The translations under genes and the position numbers were made by a program. Positions 43,078-51,468 of a stretch of 64,000 bases of DNA are shown one piece after another. The notes below the pieces were generated by a model. That model was given only the letters and a program-made list of their open reading frames with translations, had not been told where the DNA came from and searched no databases. Origin of the DNA: Planctomycetota bacterium. Its GTDB lineage: Bacteria; Planctomycetota; MHYJ01; WSZJ01. Every line of letters starts with the position of its first letter. Position 1 is the stretch's first letter. The DNA is taken from NCBI GenBank assembly GCA_016190145.1, contig JACPRD010000135.1, forward strand, positions 49,290-113,289. The letters are read 5' to 3'.

Positions 43078-44019
43078 ATGAAAACGACGCTGAGCCTGAT
43101 CCTGGCGGCCCTCGCCGCCGCCATTCCCGCATGGGCCGAAGAAAGCGCCGGCGAGGCCTACGCCCGCGCGGTGACGAAGGAGAACGCGGAGCGCGATCCG
43201 GAGGGCGCGATGGCCATCTACCGGAACATTCTCAAGCAGTGGCGGGCCGAGGAGGAGGTCGCGGCGAAGGCCCAGTTCCGGATCGGCGAATGCCTCGAGA
43301 AAACGGGCGATCTCCAGGGCGCGCGGACGGCGTACGACGCGGTGCTGCGCGACTTCCCCAACCAGGTCGCCGTGGTCGAGAAGGCCCGCGAGCGCCTCGA
43401 CGCGCTCGGCCAGCAGGGCGTGACCCAGAAAACGCCGGCCGAGATCCTCGATGCGAAACTCGCGACGACGAAGATCGACATCGATTTCACGGACTCGACG
43501 CTGTACGACGTCGTCGACTTCATCCAGGAGTTCGCGAAAATCAACAGCGTCGTCGACGGCGCCGCGGCGGAGGTCGCCGAGGCGAAACGCTCGGTCGCCC
43601 TCAAGGACCTCACGCTCGAAAACGTCGTCAAGCTGCTGGCCTCGACCGCGAATCTCGAAACCGTCAACCACAACGGCATCCTCGTATGGACCACGATCGA
43701 GCGCGCCCAGCTGCTCAAAGCCCGCCCGCCCATCGACATCGCCGCGAGCGCGCCTCAGGAAGACCAGAAGGTCATGCGCGCGGTGCAGTCGATCCGGATC
43801 TCCCTTAACTTCACGGACACGCCCTTCACGGAAGTCTGCAGCTTCATCCGCGAGGTGACGCAGCTGAACGTCGTCATGGTGCAGGGCTGTCCGGACCCGG
43901 CGCTGACGTTCCGTGTCTCCGAGGCGGAGCTGACCGATGCGCTGGACATGATCGGGTTCCTGACGGACATGAAGTTCGAGATTCACGAAGGCGTGCTCGT
44001 GGTGTCGCCCCTCAAGTGA
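43078..44019 (+). CDS. Exported TPR plus STN (secretin/TonB short N-terminal)-like protein
   Basis: 313 residues. Signal peptide about 1-20. TPR-like helices at about 22-115 (AMAIYRNILKQWRAEEEV, AQFRIGECLEKTGDLQGARTAYDAV). Then two copies of an STN-like beta-alpha-beta unit: KIDIDFTDSTLYDVVDFIQEF...SVALKDLTLENVVKLLAS (about 130-195) and RISLNFTDTPFTEVCSFIREV...TFRVSEAELTDALDMIGF (about 240-305). STN units bind partner proteins at secretin or TonB-dependent pores; no pore domain is present. It is followed immediately by the two prenyltransferase-fold genes. Confidence 0.78.
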   Translation: MKTTLSLILAALAAAIPAWAEESAGEAYARAVTKENAERDPEGAMAIYRNILKQWRAEEEVAAKAQFRIGECLEKTGDLQGARTAYDAVLRDFPNQVAVVEKARERLDALGQQGVTQKTPAEILDAKLATTKIDIDFTDSTLYDVVDFIQEFAKINSVVDGAAAEVAEAKRSVALKDLTLENVVKLLASTANLETVNHNGILVWTTIERAQLLKARPPIDIAASAPQEDQKVMRAVQSIRISLNFTDTPFTEVCSFIREVTQLNVVMVQGCPDPALTFRVSEAELTDALDMIGFLTDMKFEIHEGVLVVSPLK

Positions 44020-44048
44020 AGTCTCCGGGGGGGGAGACCGGAGGAGCT

Positions 44049-45977
44049 GTGAAGACGGGGATCGGAGCGCGGTCGGAGCGGGAGCGGCTCCGGGCGGAGG
44101 CGGAACTGAAGTCGACGGTCTTCTGGCTGACGCGGAGCCCGTGGTGGGCGATGGCGGCGGCGCTTCACCTGCTGCTCGCGGTCGTGCTCATGAACATCGT
44201 GCACCTCGTGCGGCGGCCGGCAGGATCGGCGATGTTCCGCGTGGCGTTCCGGCCGCCGGCGGGTTTGGTTCCCGATTCCGGCGCGCGGCAGGGCGACCAG
44301 GACCGCGGCGTGAACGGCCATGACAACGAGGAGGCGGCGCCGGCGGGTCCGGAGAATCCGGCCGATCGGGATCCGCGGGGTGCTGTTCCCCTGCTTCCTC
44401 CCACGGTCCCGATCGCTCCCGGCCTGGCGGGCGCGGGGGGCCTCCGCGCGCCCGGGCTCGGGCTCTCGGGGCAGAACGGGCTGGGCGGCCTCTACGCCGG
44501 TCGTGGCGGCGCGGGGCGCGGCGAGGCGCTGCTGAAGAACGGCGGCGACGAATCCACCGAGAAGGCGGTGAACCTCGGCCTTGACTGGCTCGCGCGGCAC
44601 CAGGCGGCCGACGGCTCATGGGGCGCAACCCCCGCTTCCCCCTGCACCGTCTGCTCTGAAGTCCCTGCGGGCAATCCGGTGGCCTGCACCGGTCTCGCGC
44701 TGCTCGCGTTCGCCGGCGCGGGATACACGCATTTCGACGAGACCGACACCGCCTGGACGGAGTGCGTCCGGCGCGGCGTGAAGTACCTCGTGAAACGCCA
44801 GCGGAAGGACGGCCTGATCGACGAACCCGGAGATTGGCACCGCGGGATGTACTCGCACGGCATCGCTTCGTTCGCGCTCGCCGAGATCTTCGCGATGACG
44901 CAGGACCCGCTGCTGCGAAGCGTCGTGACGGCGGCCGTCCGGGCTTCCGGCGAGTCCCAGCAGACGACGGGCGGCTGGGACTACGGGGGCAACCCGACAG
45001 GCCGGAGCGATTCGTCGATCACCTCGTGGCACGTCCAGGCGCTCAGATCCGCGCGGCTAGGGAGCATCCCCGTGGAGAAGACCTCGTGGGACCTGGCGAT
45101 CCGTTTCTACGAAGCCGCCCTCGACCGCTCGAAGCCTTCGATCCGCTACGACGTCTACCCGCAGAGTGCCGGCGGAAACGGAACACTGGCCGTGAGCGCG
45201 GGTGGCCTGCTGGCGCGCCACTACCTGGGCGTGAAGGACGAGCCGGAGCTGAATCGCAGGCTGGCGGAGCGGATTCTCCTGGAAAAACCGGTCTACTGCA
45301 TCCAGCCCGGCAACGACTCGATCGGCGGGAAGGAGGGATCGCACTACTACACATACTACGCGACGCTGTTCATGCTGACCCTGGGCGGCGAGGCGTGGCC
45401 GAAGTGGAACCGGTTGATGAAAGCGGCGCTGATCGCGGCGCAGGAAGGCCAGGGCTGCCGCGCGGGTTCGTGGCCCGTGGGAGAAACGGACGCGCGCATG
45501 GCGGGGCGCGTGTACTCCACGGCGCTCGCCGTGCTCGACCTCGAGGTCTACTACCGATACCTGCCGACGACCGCCGAGGACGGGGACCTCGTGTCGCTCG
45601 TGGAGCGCCCCGGAATGACCCGCGAGCAGCTTCTCCGTGCGCTCGAGGACGACGACGCCGAAGAGCGGTTCCGGGCGGCGCGCACCCTGATGCGGAAGCT
45701 GGATCGCGAGGCGGCCGGCGCGGTGGTCGCGGCGGCGAAACGGGACGCGGAGGGGCGGGGCCCCATCATGATCTCGTGGCTCGGAGGCTTGCCCGAGGAC
45801 GACGCCCTGGTCGAAATGCTCGCGGGCCTCATCGAACATCCGGTCGAGGAATTCCGCCGCGCGGCCTGCGACGCCCTTCAGCGCACGACGGGCGCGCACC
45901 TCACGACGCCCGCCCAGTGGAGTTCGTGGATGCTGAACCGGAAGAACCGCCGCGCGGCGCAGGCCGGGGGGAAATAG
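44049..45977 (+). CDS. Membrane-anchored prenyltransferase/squalene-cyclase-fold protein with HEAT tail, copy 1
   Basis: 642 residues. One TM helix near 28-48 (MAAALHLLLAVVLMNIVHL), a Pro/Gly-rich linker ending GLGGLYAGRGGAGRGEAL, then alpha/alpha-barrel repeats: NLGLDWLARHQAADGSWG, YLVKRQRKDGLID, ASGESQQTTGGWDYGG, RAGSWPVGETD. These match the QW-like repeats of squalene cyclases and prenyltransferases, but no catalytic DxDD is seen. HEAT units end the protein. Start GTG 44049 follows GGAGGAG; GTG 44016, overlapping the previous stop, is an alternative. Confidence 0.75.
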   Translation: MKTGIGARSERERLRAEAELKSTVFWLTRSPWWAMAAALHLLLAVVLMNIVHLVRRPAGSAMFRVAFRPPAGLVPDSGARQGDQDRGVNGHDNEEAAPAGPENPADRDPRGAVPLLPPTVPIAPGLAGAGGLRAPGLGLSGQNGLGGLYAGRGGAGRGEALLKNGGDESTEKAVNLGLDWLARHQAADGSWGATPASPCTVCSEVPAGNPVACTGLALLAFAGAGYTHFDETDTAWTECVRRGVKYLVKRQRKDGLIDEPGDWHRGMYSHGIASFALAEIFAMTQDPLLRSVVTAAVRASGESQQTTGGWDYGGNPTGRSDSSITSWHVQALRSARLGSIPVEKTSWDLAIRFYEAALDRSKPSIRYDVYPQSAGGNGTLAVSAGGLLARHYLGVKDEPELNRRLAERILLEKPVYCIQPGNDSIGGKEGSHYYTYYATLFMLTLGGEAWPKWNRLMKAALIAAQEGQGCRAGSWPVGETDARMAGRVYSTALAVLDLEVYYRYLPTTAEDGDLVSLVERPGMTREQLLRALEDDDAEERFRAARTLMRKLDREAAGAVVAAAKRDAEGRGPIMISWLGGLPEDDALVEMLAGLIEHPVEEFRRAACDALQRTTGAHLTTPAQWSSWMLNRKNRRAAQAGGK

Positions 45978-45986
45978 GGGCGCTTC

Positions 45987-48035
45987 ATGAAGAGAACCGT
46001 GCGGGAGAGGGTGGAATCGGAGCGGCGCCGCGAGGACGGCGAGCGCGGGAACCCGGCGGTCTGGCTGACCCGGAGCCCGGCCTGGGCGATCGCGGCGGCG
46101 CTGCACATGGTCGCCGCGGTGATCCTCATGAACGTCGTCCATTTCGTGCGCCGGCCGGTCGCCGCCGGCTTTTTCCGCGTGTCGTTCCACGCCCCCGCCG
46201 GGCCGGCCGAGCTGCCCGGCGGAGCGCGTCAGGGCGACCAGGACAACGGCGTCAACGGGCGGGACAACGAGGATGCGCCGCCGGCGGGTCCGGTGGATCC
46301 CGCCGACGCCGTGCCGCGCGGTGCCCGGACGGATCTTCCCGACGCCCCGCGGATCGCCCCTTCCCTGCCCGGCTCGAGGATCGCGAAACTCCCCGGCCTC
46401 GGCGTCTCGGGGAAGAACGGTCTCGGCGGCCTCTACGCCGGTCGCGGCGGCGCGGGCCGCGGCGACGCGCTGCGGCGGCACGGCGGCGATGCGGAGTCGG
46501 AGCGGGCGGTAGCGGAGGGGCTCGCGTGGCTCGCCGCCCACCAGGAGGAGGACGGAAGCTGGCGTCCCGTGCGCGTCGCGAGGCACTGCCCCGAGGGCGA
46601 CCTTTGCACCGCCACGCGCGGCGACGACTTCTACGGCACGGGCTCGGCGACCGGTCTGGCCCTGCTCGCCTTCCTCGGCGCGGGGCACGCGCAGTTCGAA
46701 ACGGGCGAAACGCCGTGTTACGCGGCGACCGTGCGAAAGGCCCTCGAGTACCTCGCCTCCATCCAGGACAAGGCCGGCGGCCTCGACCCCTCCGGCGGGC
46801 GCAACATGTACATCCACGGAATCTGCGCCTTCGCGCTGACCGAAGCCTGGGCCCTCACGCAGGACCCCGACCTCCGCAGGCCCGCCGAACTCGCCGTGGG
46901 ATTCATCGTCGAAGCCCAGCAGTCGCCCGGCGGCTGGAACTACATGCCCGACCCGGGCCTCCGCGGCGACACCTCCATCACCTCCTGGCAGGTCATGGCC
47001 CTCCGCTCCGCCCGCGCGGGAGCGCTTCCCGTGCCGGAATCCGCCTGGAAGCGGGCGCGCGCGTACATGGAAGCGGCGACGAACCGCAACACGGGGAACA
47101 TCGCCTACGGCGTGTCGGGCCAGCCCGGCGCGACCTTCGCCCAGCCCGGCTGCAACATGATGACCGCCGCCGGAATGGTGACGCGCCTCTACCTCGGGTT
47201 CCAGGACGACCACGTCCTCCTCGGAAAGTTCACCGAGGACTTCGCCCGCGTCCCGCCCCGCTTCGACGCCGAGCAGGGCTCCTGCCCGAACTGGGGCCGC
47301 TGCAAGGACAGCGCCGACGACGCGAAGCACTGGTCGCTCTACTACACGTACTACGCGACGCTCGCGGCGTTTCATCACGGGGGCGAGGTCTGGCAGAAGT
47401 GGAACGCGGCGATGCGACGGTGCACGCTGGAGACGCAGAATCGCCAGGGGCACCGCAAGGGCAGCTGGGAGCCCGTCACCTGGGACTGCGCGTACGGGGG
47501 CGCGGTCTATGCGACGGCCTTCAACGTGATGAACCTCGAGATTTACTACCGCTACCTCCCCTGCTACCAGGACGGCGCCGAGGCCGGCCTGTCCCCGATG
47601 CTGGACGACGCCGCCTGGGCGCGCGCCGACGCCGCCCGGCCGTCCTTCCGCCGTGTGGCGGGAAACGGCGCGTTCGTTCCGGGGGGGACGGCGCTGACGG
47701 ACGCGGACGTCGACAAGGCGATCGCGGATCTGAAGAGTCCCGACATGCTGACGAGGCGAAATGCGGCACGGTCCCTCTCGGCGGTCCGCGACGACAAGGT
47801 GGTCGCGGCGCTGATCGAGGCGGCGCGCGCGGAAAAAACGAGCCTGCGTCAACTCCTCATGGAGCAGCTCGCCGGGTGCGGAGACGGCGGCGACATCCTC
47901 GACTTTTTCATTTCGGAGCTCAGCCACGAGAAGCCGGAGGTCCGCAAATCCGCGCTCGCGGCGCTGCGGAAACTCACCGGCCAGTGGATGGGCGAAGACC
48001 CGGCGGCGTGGAAGAAGTGGAAAGAGAAGCGGTAG
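45987..48035 (+). CDS. Membrane-anchored prenyltransferase/squalene-cyclase-fold protein with HEAT tail, copy 2
   Basis: 682 residues, colinear with the upstream paralogue: same charged N-terminus, TM helix near 28-48 (IAAALHMVAAVILMNVVHF), same linker (GLGGLYAGRGGAGRGDAL), then the barrel repeats GLAWLAAHQEEDGSWR, YLASIQDKAGGLD, AQQSPGGWNYMP, HRKGSWEPVTWD. It has extra Cys (HCPEGDLC, GSCPNWGRC). The C-terminal 110 residues are HEAT-like and end in AAWKKWKEKR. No DxDD. The two genes are 9 nt apart and must be co-expressed; the products could form a heterodimer. Confidence 0.76.
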   Translation: MKRTVRERVESERRREDGERGNPAVWLTRSPAWAIAAALHMVAAVILMNVVHFVRRPVAAGFFRVSFHAPAGPAELPGGARQGDQDNGVNGRDNEDAPPAGPVDPADAVPRGARTDLPDAPRIAPSLPGSRIAKLPGLGVSGKNGLGGLYAGRGGAGRGDALRRHGGDAESERAVAEGLAWLAAHQEEDGSWRPVRVARHCPEGDLCTATRGDDFYGTGSATGLALLAFLGAGHAQFETGETPCYAATVRKALEYLASIQDKAGGLDPSGGRNMYIHGICAFALTEAWALTQDPDLRRPAELAVGFIVEAQQSPGGWNYMPDPGLRGDTSITSWQVMALRSARAGALPVPESAWKRARAYMEAATNRNTGNIAYGVSGQPGATFAQPGCNMMTAAGMVTRLYLGFQDDHVLLGKFTEDFARVPPRFDAEQGSCPNWGRCKDSADDAKHWSLYYTYYATLAAFHHGGEVWQKWNAAMRRCTLETQNRQGHRKGSWEPVTWDCAYGGAVYATAFNVMNLEIYYRYLPCYQDGAEAGLSPMLDDAAWARADAARPSFRRVAGNGAFVPGGTALTDADVDKAIADLKSPDMLTRRNAARSLSAVRDDKVVAALIEAARAEKTSLRQLLMEQLAGCGDGGDILDFFISELSHEKPEVRKSALAALRKLTGQWMGEDPAAWKKWKEKR

Positions 48036-48082
48036 AACGCGAGTTCGCCGGAGCGAGAGAAGTTCCCGTGAGCGCGGGTGCA

Positions 48083-48140
48083 GTATCCGTTTTCACCCGT
48101 TTTCATCCGCGACCCTGCCGTTCCCATCCCTTTTTATCCT
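48083..48140 (+). repeat. Decamer repeat copy, single arm
   Basis: TATCCGTTTTCACCCGTTTT then CATCCGCGACC: matches 28124-28180 over 57 bp with scattered changes. It lies between convergent genes. Confidence 0.75.
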
Positions 48141-48184
48141 TCGCAGCGGCGATCACGAGATCCGGATCGCGGCCGACTCCAGGA

Positions 48185-49138
48185 TCACAACCCGACCGCT
48201 TTCCTCACCTCCGCCAGCGTCTCCCTCGCGACCCTCCGCGCCCGCTCCGCCCCCTTCGAAAGCGCCGACGCCACGTCCGCGTCCGTGAGCGCCGCGCGCC
48301 GCTTCCGCGCCTCCGCGAAATGCTCGAGCAGAAGGTCGGCAAGCCGCTTCTTGACGTCGCCGTACCCCGTCCCGCCCTTCCGGTACTTCTCCGCCATCGC
48401 GTCGCGCTCCGCCGGCGCCGCGAACAGCCTGAACAGCGCGAACAGGTTGCACGTCTCCGGATCCTTCGGGTCCGCCACGCCTTTCGAGTCCGTCTTGATC
48501 GACATGATCTTTTTGCGGATCGCCTTCTCGTCCTCGAACGGCTCGATCGTGTTCCCGTAGGATTTCGACATCTTCTGCCCGTCGACGCCCGGCACGGCCG
48601 AAACCTCCGGCAGGATCCGTTCCTCGGGAAGCGGAAACACGTTCCCGAACGTGTTGTTGAACTTGATCGCGATGTCGCGCGCGACTTCGACGTGCTGTTT
48701 CTGGTCGGCGCCGACCGGCACCGTCGTCGACTTCACGATGAGGATGTCCGCGGCCATCAGGACCGGGTAGGCGAACAGGCCGTGATCCGCCGGAAGCCCC
48801 TTCGCCACCTTGTCCTTGTACGACACGCACCGCTCGAGCAGCCCCATCGGGGTGATCGTGGTGAGGATCCAGGAGAGCTCGCAGACTTCGGGGAGATCGC
48901 TCTGCCGGTAGAAGGCGCAGCGGTCGGGGTCGAGGCCGAGCGCGAGGTAGTCGCGCGCGAGCCCGTCGGTGTAGGCGGCCAGCGTCTTCGGGTCGCGGAT
49001 CGAGGTCATCGCGTGGTAGTTCGCGATGAAAATGTAGGCATCCGAGCTGCGGGACAGCTCGATGTTCTGGCGCATCGCGCCGAAGTAGTTGCCGATGTGG
49101 GGCCGCCCCGAGGGCTGGACTCCCGACAGGATCCTCAT
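48185..49138 (-). CDS. trpS: Tryptophanyl-tRNA synthetase
   Basis: 317 residues, normal for bacterial TrpRS. Class I signatures: ILSGVQPSGRPHIGNYFGA with the HIGH-like PHIG at 13-16 and GQKMSKSYGN (KMSKS) near 188. Other family blocks: PMGLLERCVSYKDK, FAYPVLMAADILI, VGADQKQHVEVARDIA. It charges tRNA-Trp in the cytoplasm. ATG 49138 begins directly at the first beta strand. It follows the lipoprotein gene by 32 nt on the same strand. Confidence 0.96.
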   Translation of the reverse strand: MRILSGVQPSGRPHIGNYFGAMRQNIELSRSSDAYIFIANYHAMTSIRDPKTLAAYTDGLARDYLALGLDPDRCAFYRQSDLPEVCELSWILTTITPMGLLERCVSYKDKVAKGLPADHGLFAYPVLMAADILIVKSTTVPVGADQKQHVEVARDIAIKFNNTFGNVFPLPEERILPEVSAVPGVDGQKMSKSYGNTIEPFEDEKAIRKKIMSIKTDSKGVADPKDPETCNLFALFRLFAAPAERDAMAEKYRKGGTGYGDVKKRLADLLLEHFAEARKRRAALTDADVASALSKGAERARRVARETLAEVRKAVGL

Positions 49139-49170
49139 GGGCCTTTGATCGCCCGGCGCCGCGCCGGGGT

Positions 49171-49743
49171 TCACTGAACCGTCTCGACGATGCCGATGTC
49201 CGTGGTCTCCTTCTCCACGATCTTCACCACCACCGGCTTGTATCCGGTTCCCTCGTTGCCGATGTAGAGCGTCCATTTTCCAGGCGGGAGGCGGTCGATC
49301 TGGAAGCGTCCGTCGGCATTCGAGCGGACGACGTGCGAAAGCCGGTCGAGCGGCGATTCGGTCTTTCCCGGAATCGGCATCCAGACGCGCGCCGCGATCG
49401 GCTTCGCGTTCGCCCGCGCCTCGCCGCGCACGCTTCCCCCCTGCCCGGCCTTGACCTGGATTTTCGTGTCGCCGTCCATCGTGAATTCCTGCGTGGCGGC
49501 GCCTTTGGCGGTGAGAACGAGGATGGTGAAGTCGCCGCCGTGGAGCGCGCCGGAGACGGTGGCGCCGGAGGCGGGGACTTCGCTCCAGGCGACCTTGCCG
49601 TTCGGATGAATCACGGCGAAGTTCGAGTTGGCGGCCGGCTTGCCGTCGATCTCCGTCACCGAGACCGTGAGGACTCCGGCTTCGCGCACCGACGAGCAGC
49701 CGGCCGCGGCGACCGCGAGAACGAGTACGGTGATGTGGCGCAT
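49171..49743 (-). CDS. Lipoprotein with carboxypeptidase-regulatory-like beta domains
   Basis: 190 residues. Lipobox VAAAGCSS with Cys 15. The mature part is beta-rich, with two transthyretin-like units: VLTVSVTEIDGKPAANSNF...GDFTILVLTAKG and the end NADGRFQIDRLPPGKWTLYIGNEG, the typical DG.F.....PPG.Y pattern. Such domains are binding or structural modules. Envelope-anchored, function unknown. Upstream gene of trpS in the same direction. Confidence 0.7.
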   Translation of the reverse strand: MRHITVLVLAVAAAGCSSVREAGVLTVSVTEIDGKPAANSNFAVIHPNGKVAWSEVPASGATVSGALHGGDFTILVLTAKGAATQEFTMDGDTKIQVKAGQGGSVRGEARANAKPIAARVWMPIPGKTESPLDRLSHVVRSNADGRFQIDRLPPGKWTLYIGNEGTGYKPVVVKIVEKETTDIGIVETVQ

Positions 49744-49795
49744 GGGCCGGGATTCTCCGTGAGGGGTGCGGTCGGCGCAATGGATTCAGCGCGCG

Positions 49796-49862
49796 GGTTC
49801 GGCGTCGGGCGTTCGGCGTTGTCGGCCTCCAACGCCGAACGCCGAACTCCGAACGCCGAACC
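49796..49862. repeat. GTTCGGM heptamer hairpin element, shortest spacer
   Basis: Left arm 49796-49820; right arm 49829-49862 (AACGCCG, AACGCCG, AACTCCG, AACGCCG, AACCCCG). Only about 8 nt separate the arms, so this copy would form a compact hairpin. Confidence 0.88.
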
Positions 49863-49891
49863 CCGACCGTGGGACAGCCCGGAGAATCGAA

Positions 49892-51136
49892 TTACCAGGT
49901 CTCTCCGGCCTCGGTCTTCTTGTAGTGAGTCTTGAATTTCTCGAAGTCGGCGGTCTTCAGGTACTTGCCCGGCAACTGGGTTTCGAGGTACGCGAAATAC
50001 GAATCGGCGGCGATCGGCTTTCCGGACTCCGTGATCAGCTCGCCGCGCATGTCGAACGGCTTGAACACGTACTCCGGCAGCCCGCGCCGGCGGTAGAACT
50101 TGTTGGACGGCAGGTAGATGATCTCGTCCGCGCCGACGCTCTCCACCTTGTCGCCGGTCGCGAGGATCTCGTTGATCACCTTCCGCGCGTCCGGCGGCGA
50201 CATCTTCGGATTGCGCGCCTGCACGATCCCCATGTTCACGTGCTCGAGAATCTGCCGCACTTCCTCGATGTACTCGCCCTGCGCGACGCCGTTCGTCTTG
50301 TCCTTGAATCCGAACTCGACCGTCGTGGTCCCGCCGTGCTCGTTCCCGAACATCTCGAGCCCGCGCGGATACCACTGGTTGATCACCTTCTGGATCTCCG
50401 GGAACGACCACCGCCCCTTGCCCCCCGCCGCGTCCGTCGCGTACTCGCGCAGGAACCGCTTCCCCGTCCCGAGGTGGAATCCCTCCTCGGAGAACATCGG
50501 GGGCATCGAGCGCGCCATCGGCGCGTAGCTGAAGACTTTCTGCATGTCGAGCTGGTATTTGCCGACGAGGTCGATGAGGGCGCCGAACACGATGTTGTCG
50601 ATGAAATGCGTGAATTCGATGTTGAAGGCGTCGAGCACGTGCTCGCCGGTTTTCATGGCGAGCAGTTCGTCCATCGTCTCGGCGGCGACGTCGCCCATGC
50701 CCAGCTTCTTCCACGTCGAGTCGTGGTCGAGAACCCAGAACATCTGGTACGCGTGGCGCAGTTCCTCCGCCATGATGCGCATGACGCAGTACTTGGCCTC
50801 GTCGCCCGTCGCCTGCTCGAGCGAGATGCGGTGCTGCTGCACGGAGCCGAACTCGGTCGAGCACTGGGCCTTGATGATGTCCTTGGCGCTGAAGAACATG
50901 TTGCCGGCCATCTCCCCGGCCTTCTCGAACTTCGGCCGCCCGGCGAATTTCCCGTACTCGATGAGGTCGCTTTTGATCTTGCCGATCTTCGCGTAGAGCG
51001 CGAACTGCGGCTGGCCCTGGAAATACGTGGACCAGTTCTTCTCGAGGAGCTCCATCTCGGGGAAGTTCTTCTTTCCCCAGTCGACGATGGCGGAATGGAA
51101 GCGGGGCTTGAGGACGTCGGTGGTGAAGGCGGCCAT
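49892..51136 (-). CDS. BoxB/PaaA-like diiron oxygenase subunit
   Basis: 414 residues, no signal peptide. Ferritin-like four-helix diiron fold: TEFGSVQQHRISLEQ (Glu 95), IMAEELRHAYQMFW with EELRH at 124-128, FNIEFTHFIDN (Glu 174) and PPMFSEEGFHLGTG with E..H at 218-221. These match the iron ligands of benzoyl-CoA epoxidase BoxB and phenylacetyl-CoA epoxidase PaaA. Length lies between the two families. No reductase (BoxA, PaaE) or other Box/Paa gene is nearby, so the aromatic-CoA substrate is uncertain. The start is at 51136, where the domain begins. Confidence 0.78.
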   Translation of the reverse strand: MAAFTTDVLKPRFHSAIVDWGKKNFPEMELLEKNWSTYFQGQPQFALYAKIGKIKSDLIEYGKFAGRPKFEKAGEMAGNMFFSAKDIIKAQCSTEFGSVQQHRISLEQATGDEAKYCVMRIMAEELRHAYQMFWVLDHDSTWKKLGMGDVAAETMDELLAMKTGEHVLDAFNIEFTHFIDNIVFGALIDLVGKYQLDMQKVFSYAPMARSMPPMFSEEGFHLGTGKRFLREYATDAAGGKGRWSFPEIQKVINQWYPRGLEMFGNEHGGTTTVEFGFKDKTNGVAQGEYIEEVRQILEHVNMGIVQARNPKMSPPDARKVINEILATGDKVESVGADEIIYLPSNKFYRRRGLPEYVFKPFDMRGELITESGKPIAADSYFAYLETQLPGKYLKTADFEKFKTHYKKTEAGETW

Positions 51137-51270
51137 GGGTGGCGGCTCCGATAGGATTCGGACGGTGGGTGTCCGCAATTGTGAAGGGGACGGGGGGTGG
51201 GATTCAACGGAAATCCGTCGAAGTTGAGACTTAGTCTCAGCTTCGGACCCCTTCCTGCCCAGGATGGCTC

Positions 51271-51414
51271 AGCCGCGCAGCGGCCCCTTGCCCTTGCCCT
51301 TGACCTTGACCTTGCCCTTGCCCTCCGTGTCTGCATTCCGACTTCATGACCCGGGCAATAGCAGGGCAAGGTCAAGGGCAAGGTCAAGGGTAAGGGGCGC
51401 GGCTTCGCCGCGCA
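51271..51414. repeat. CTTGMC hexamer hairpin element, copy A
   Basis: Left arm 51271-51323: GCCGCGCAGCGGCCC then CTTGCC/CTTGAC hexamers. Right arm 51363-51414: GGGCAAGGTCAAGGGCAAGG and more, then GGGGCGCGGCTTCGCCGCGC. Spacer of about 40 nt. Related to 56716-56852. Confidence 0.87.
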
Positions 51415-51468
51415 TTCTGCCGCCCCCACACTTGCCTGTACCCCGTCTTCTCCGTAATCTCAGACGAA

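Noticed and set aside
44049..48035. Squalene-hopene cyclase annotation for the two paralogues
   Set aside because: Repeats resemble the fold, but no DxDD or terpene-type acid motif and the N-terminal TM/linker and HEAT tail do not fit the enzyme.
44762..49177. A 1471-codon open frame on the plus strand
   Set aside because: Arg/Pro/Gly-rich shadow of the two cyclase-fold genes and trpS; no domain pattern, and the real genes in other frames have signals, motifs and SD sequences.
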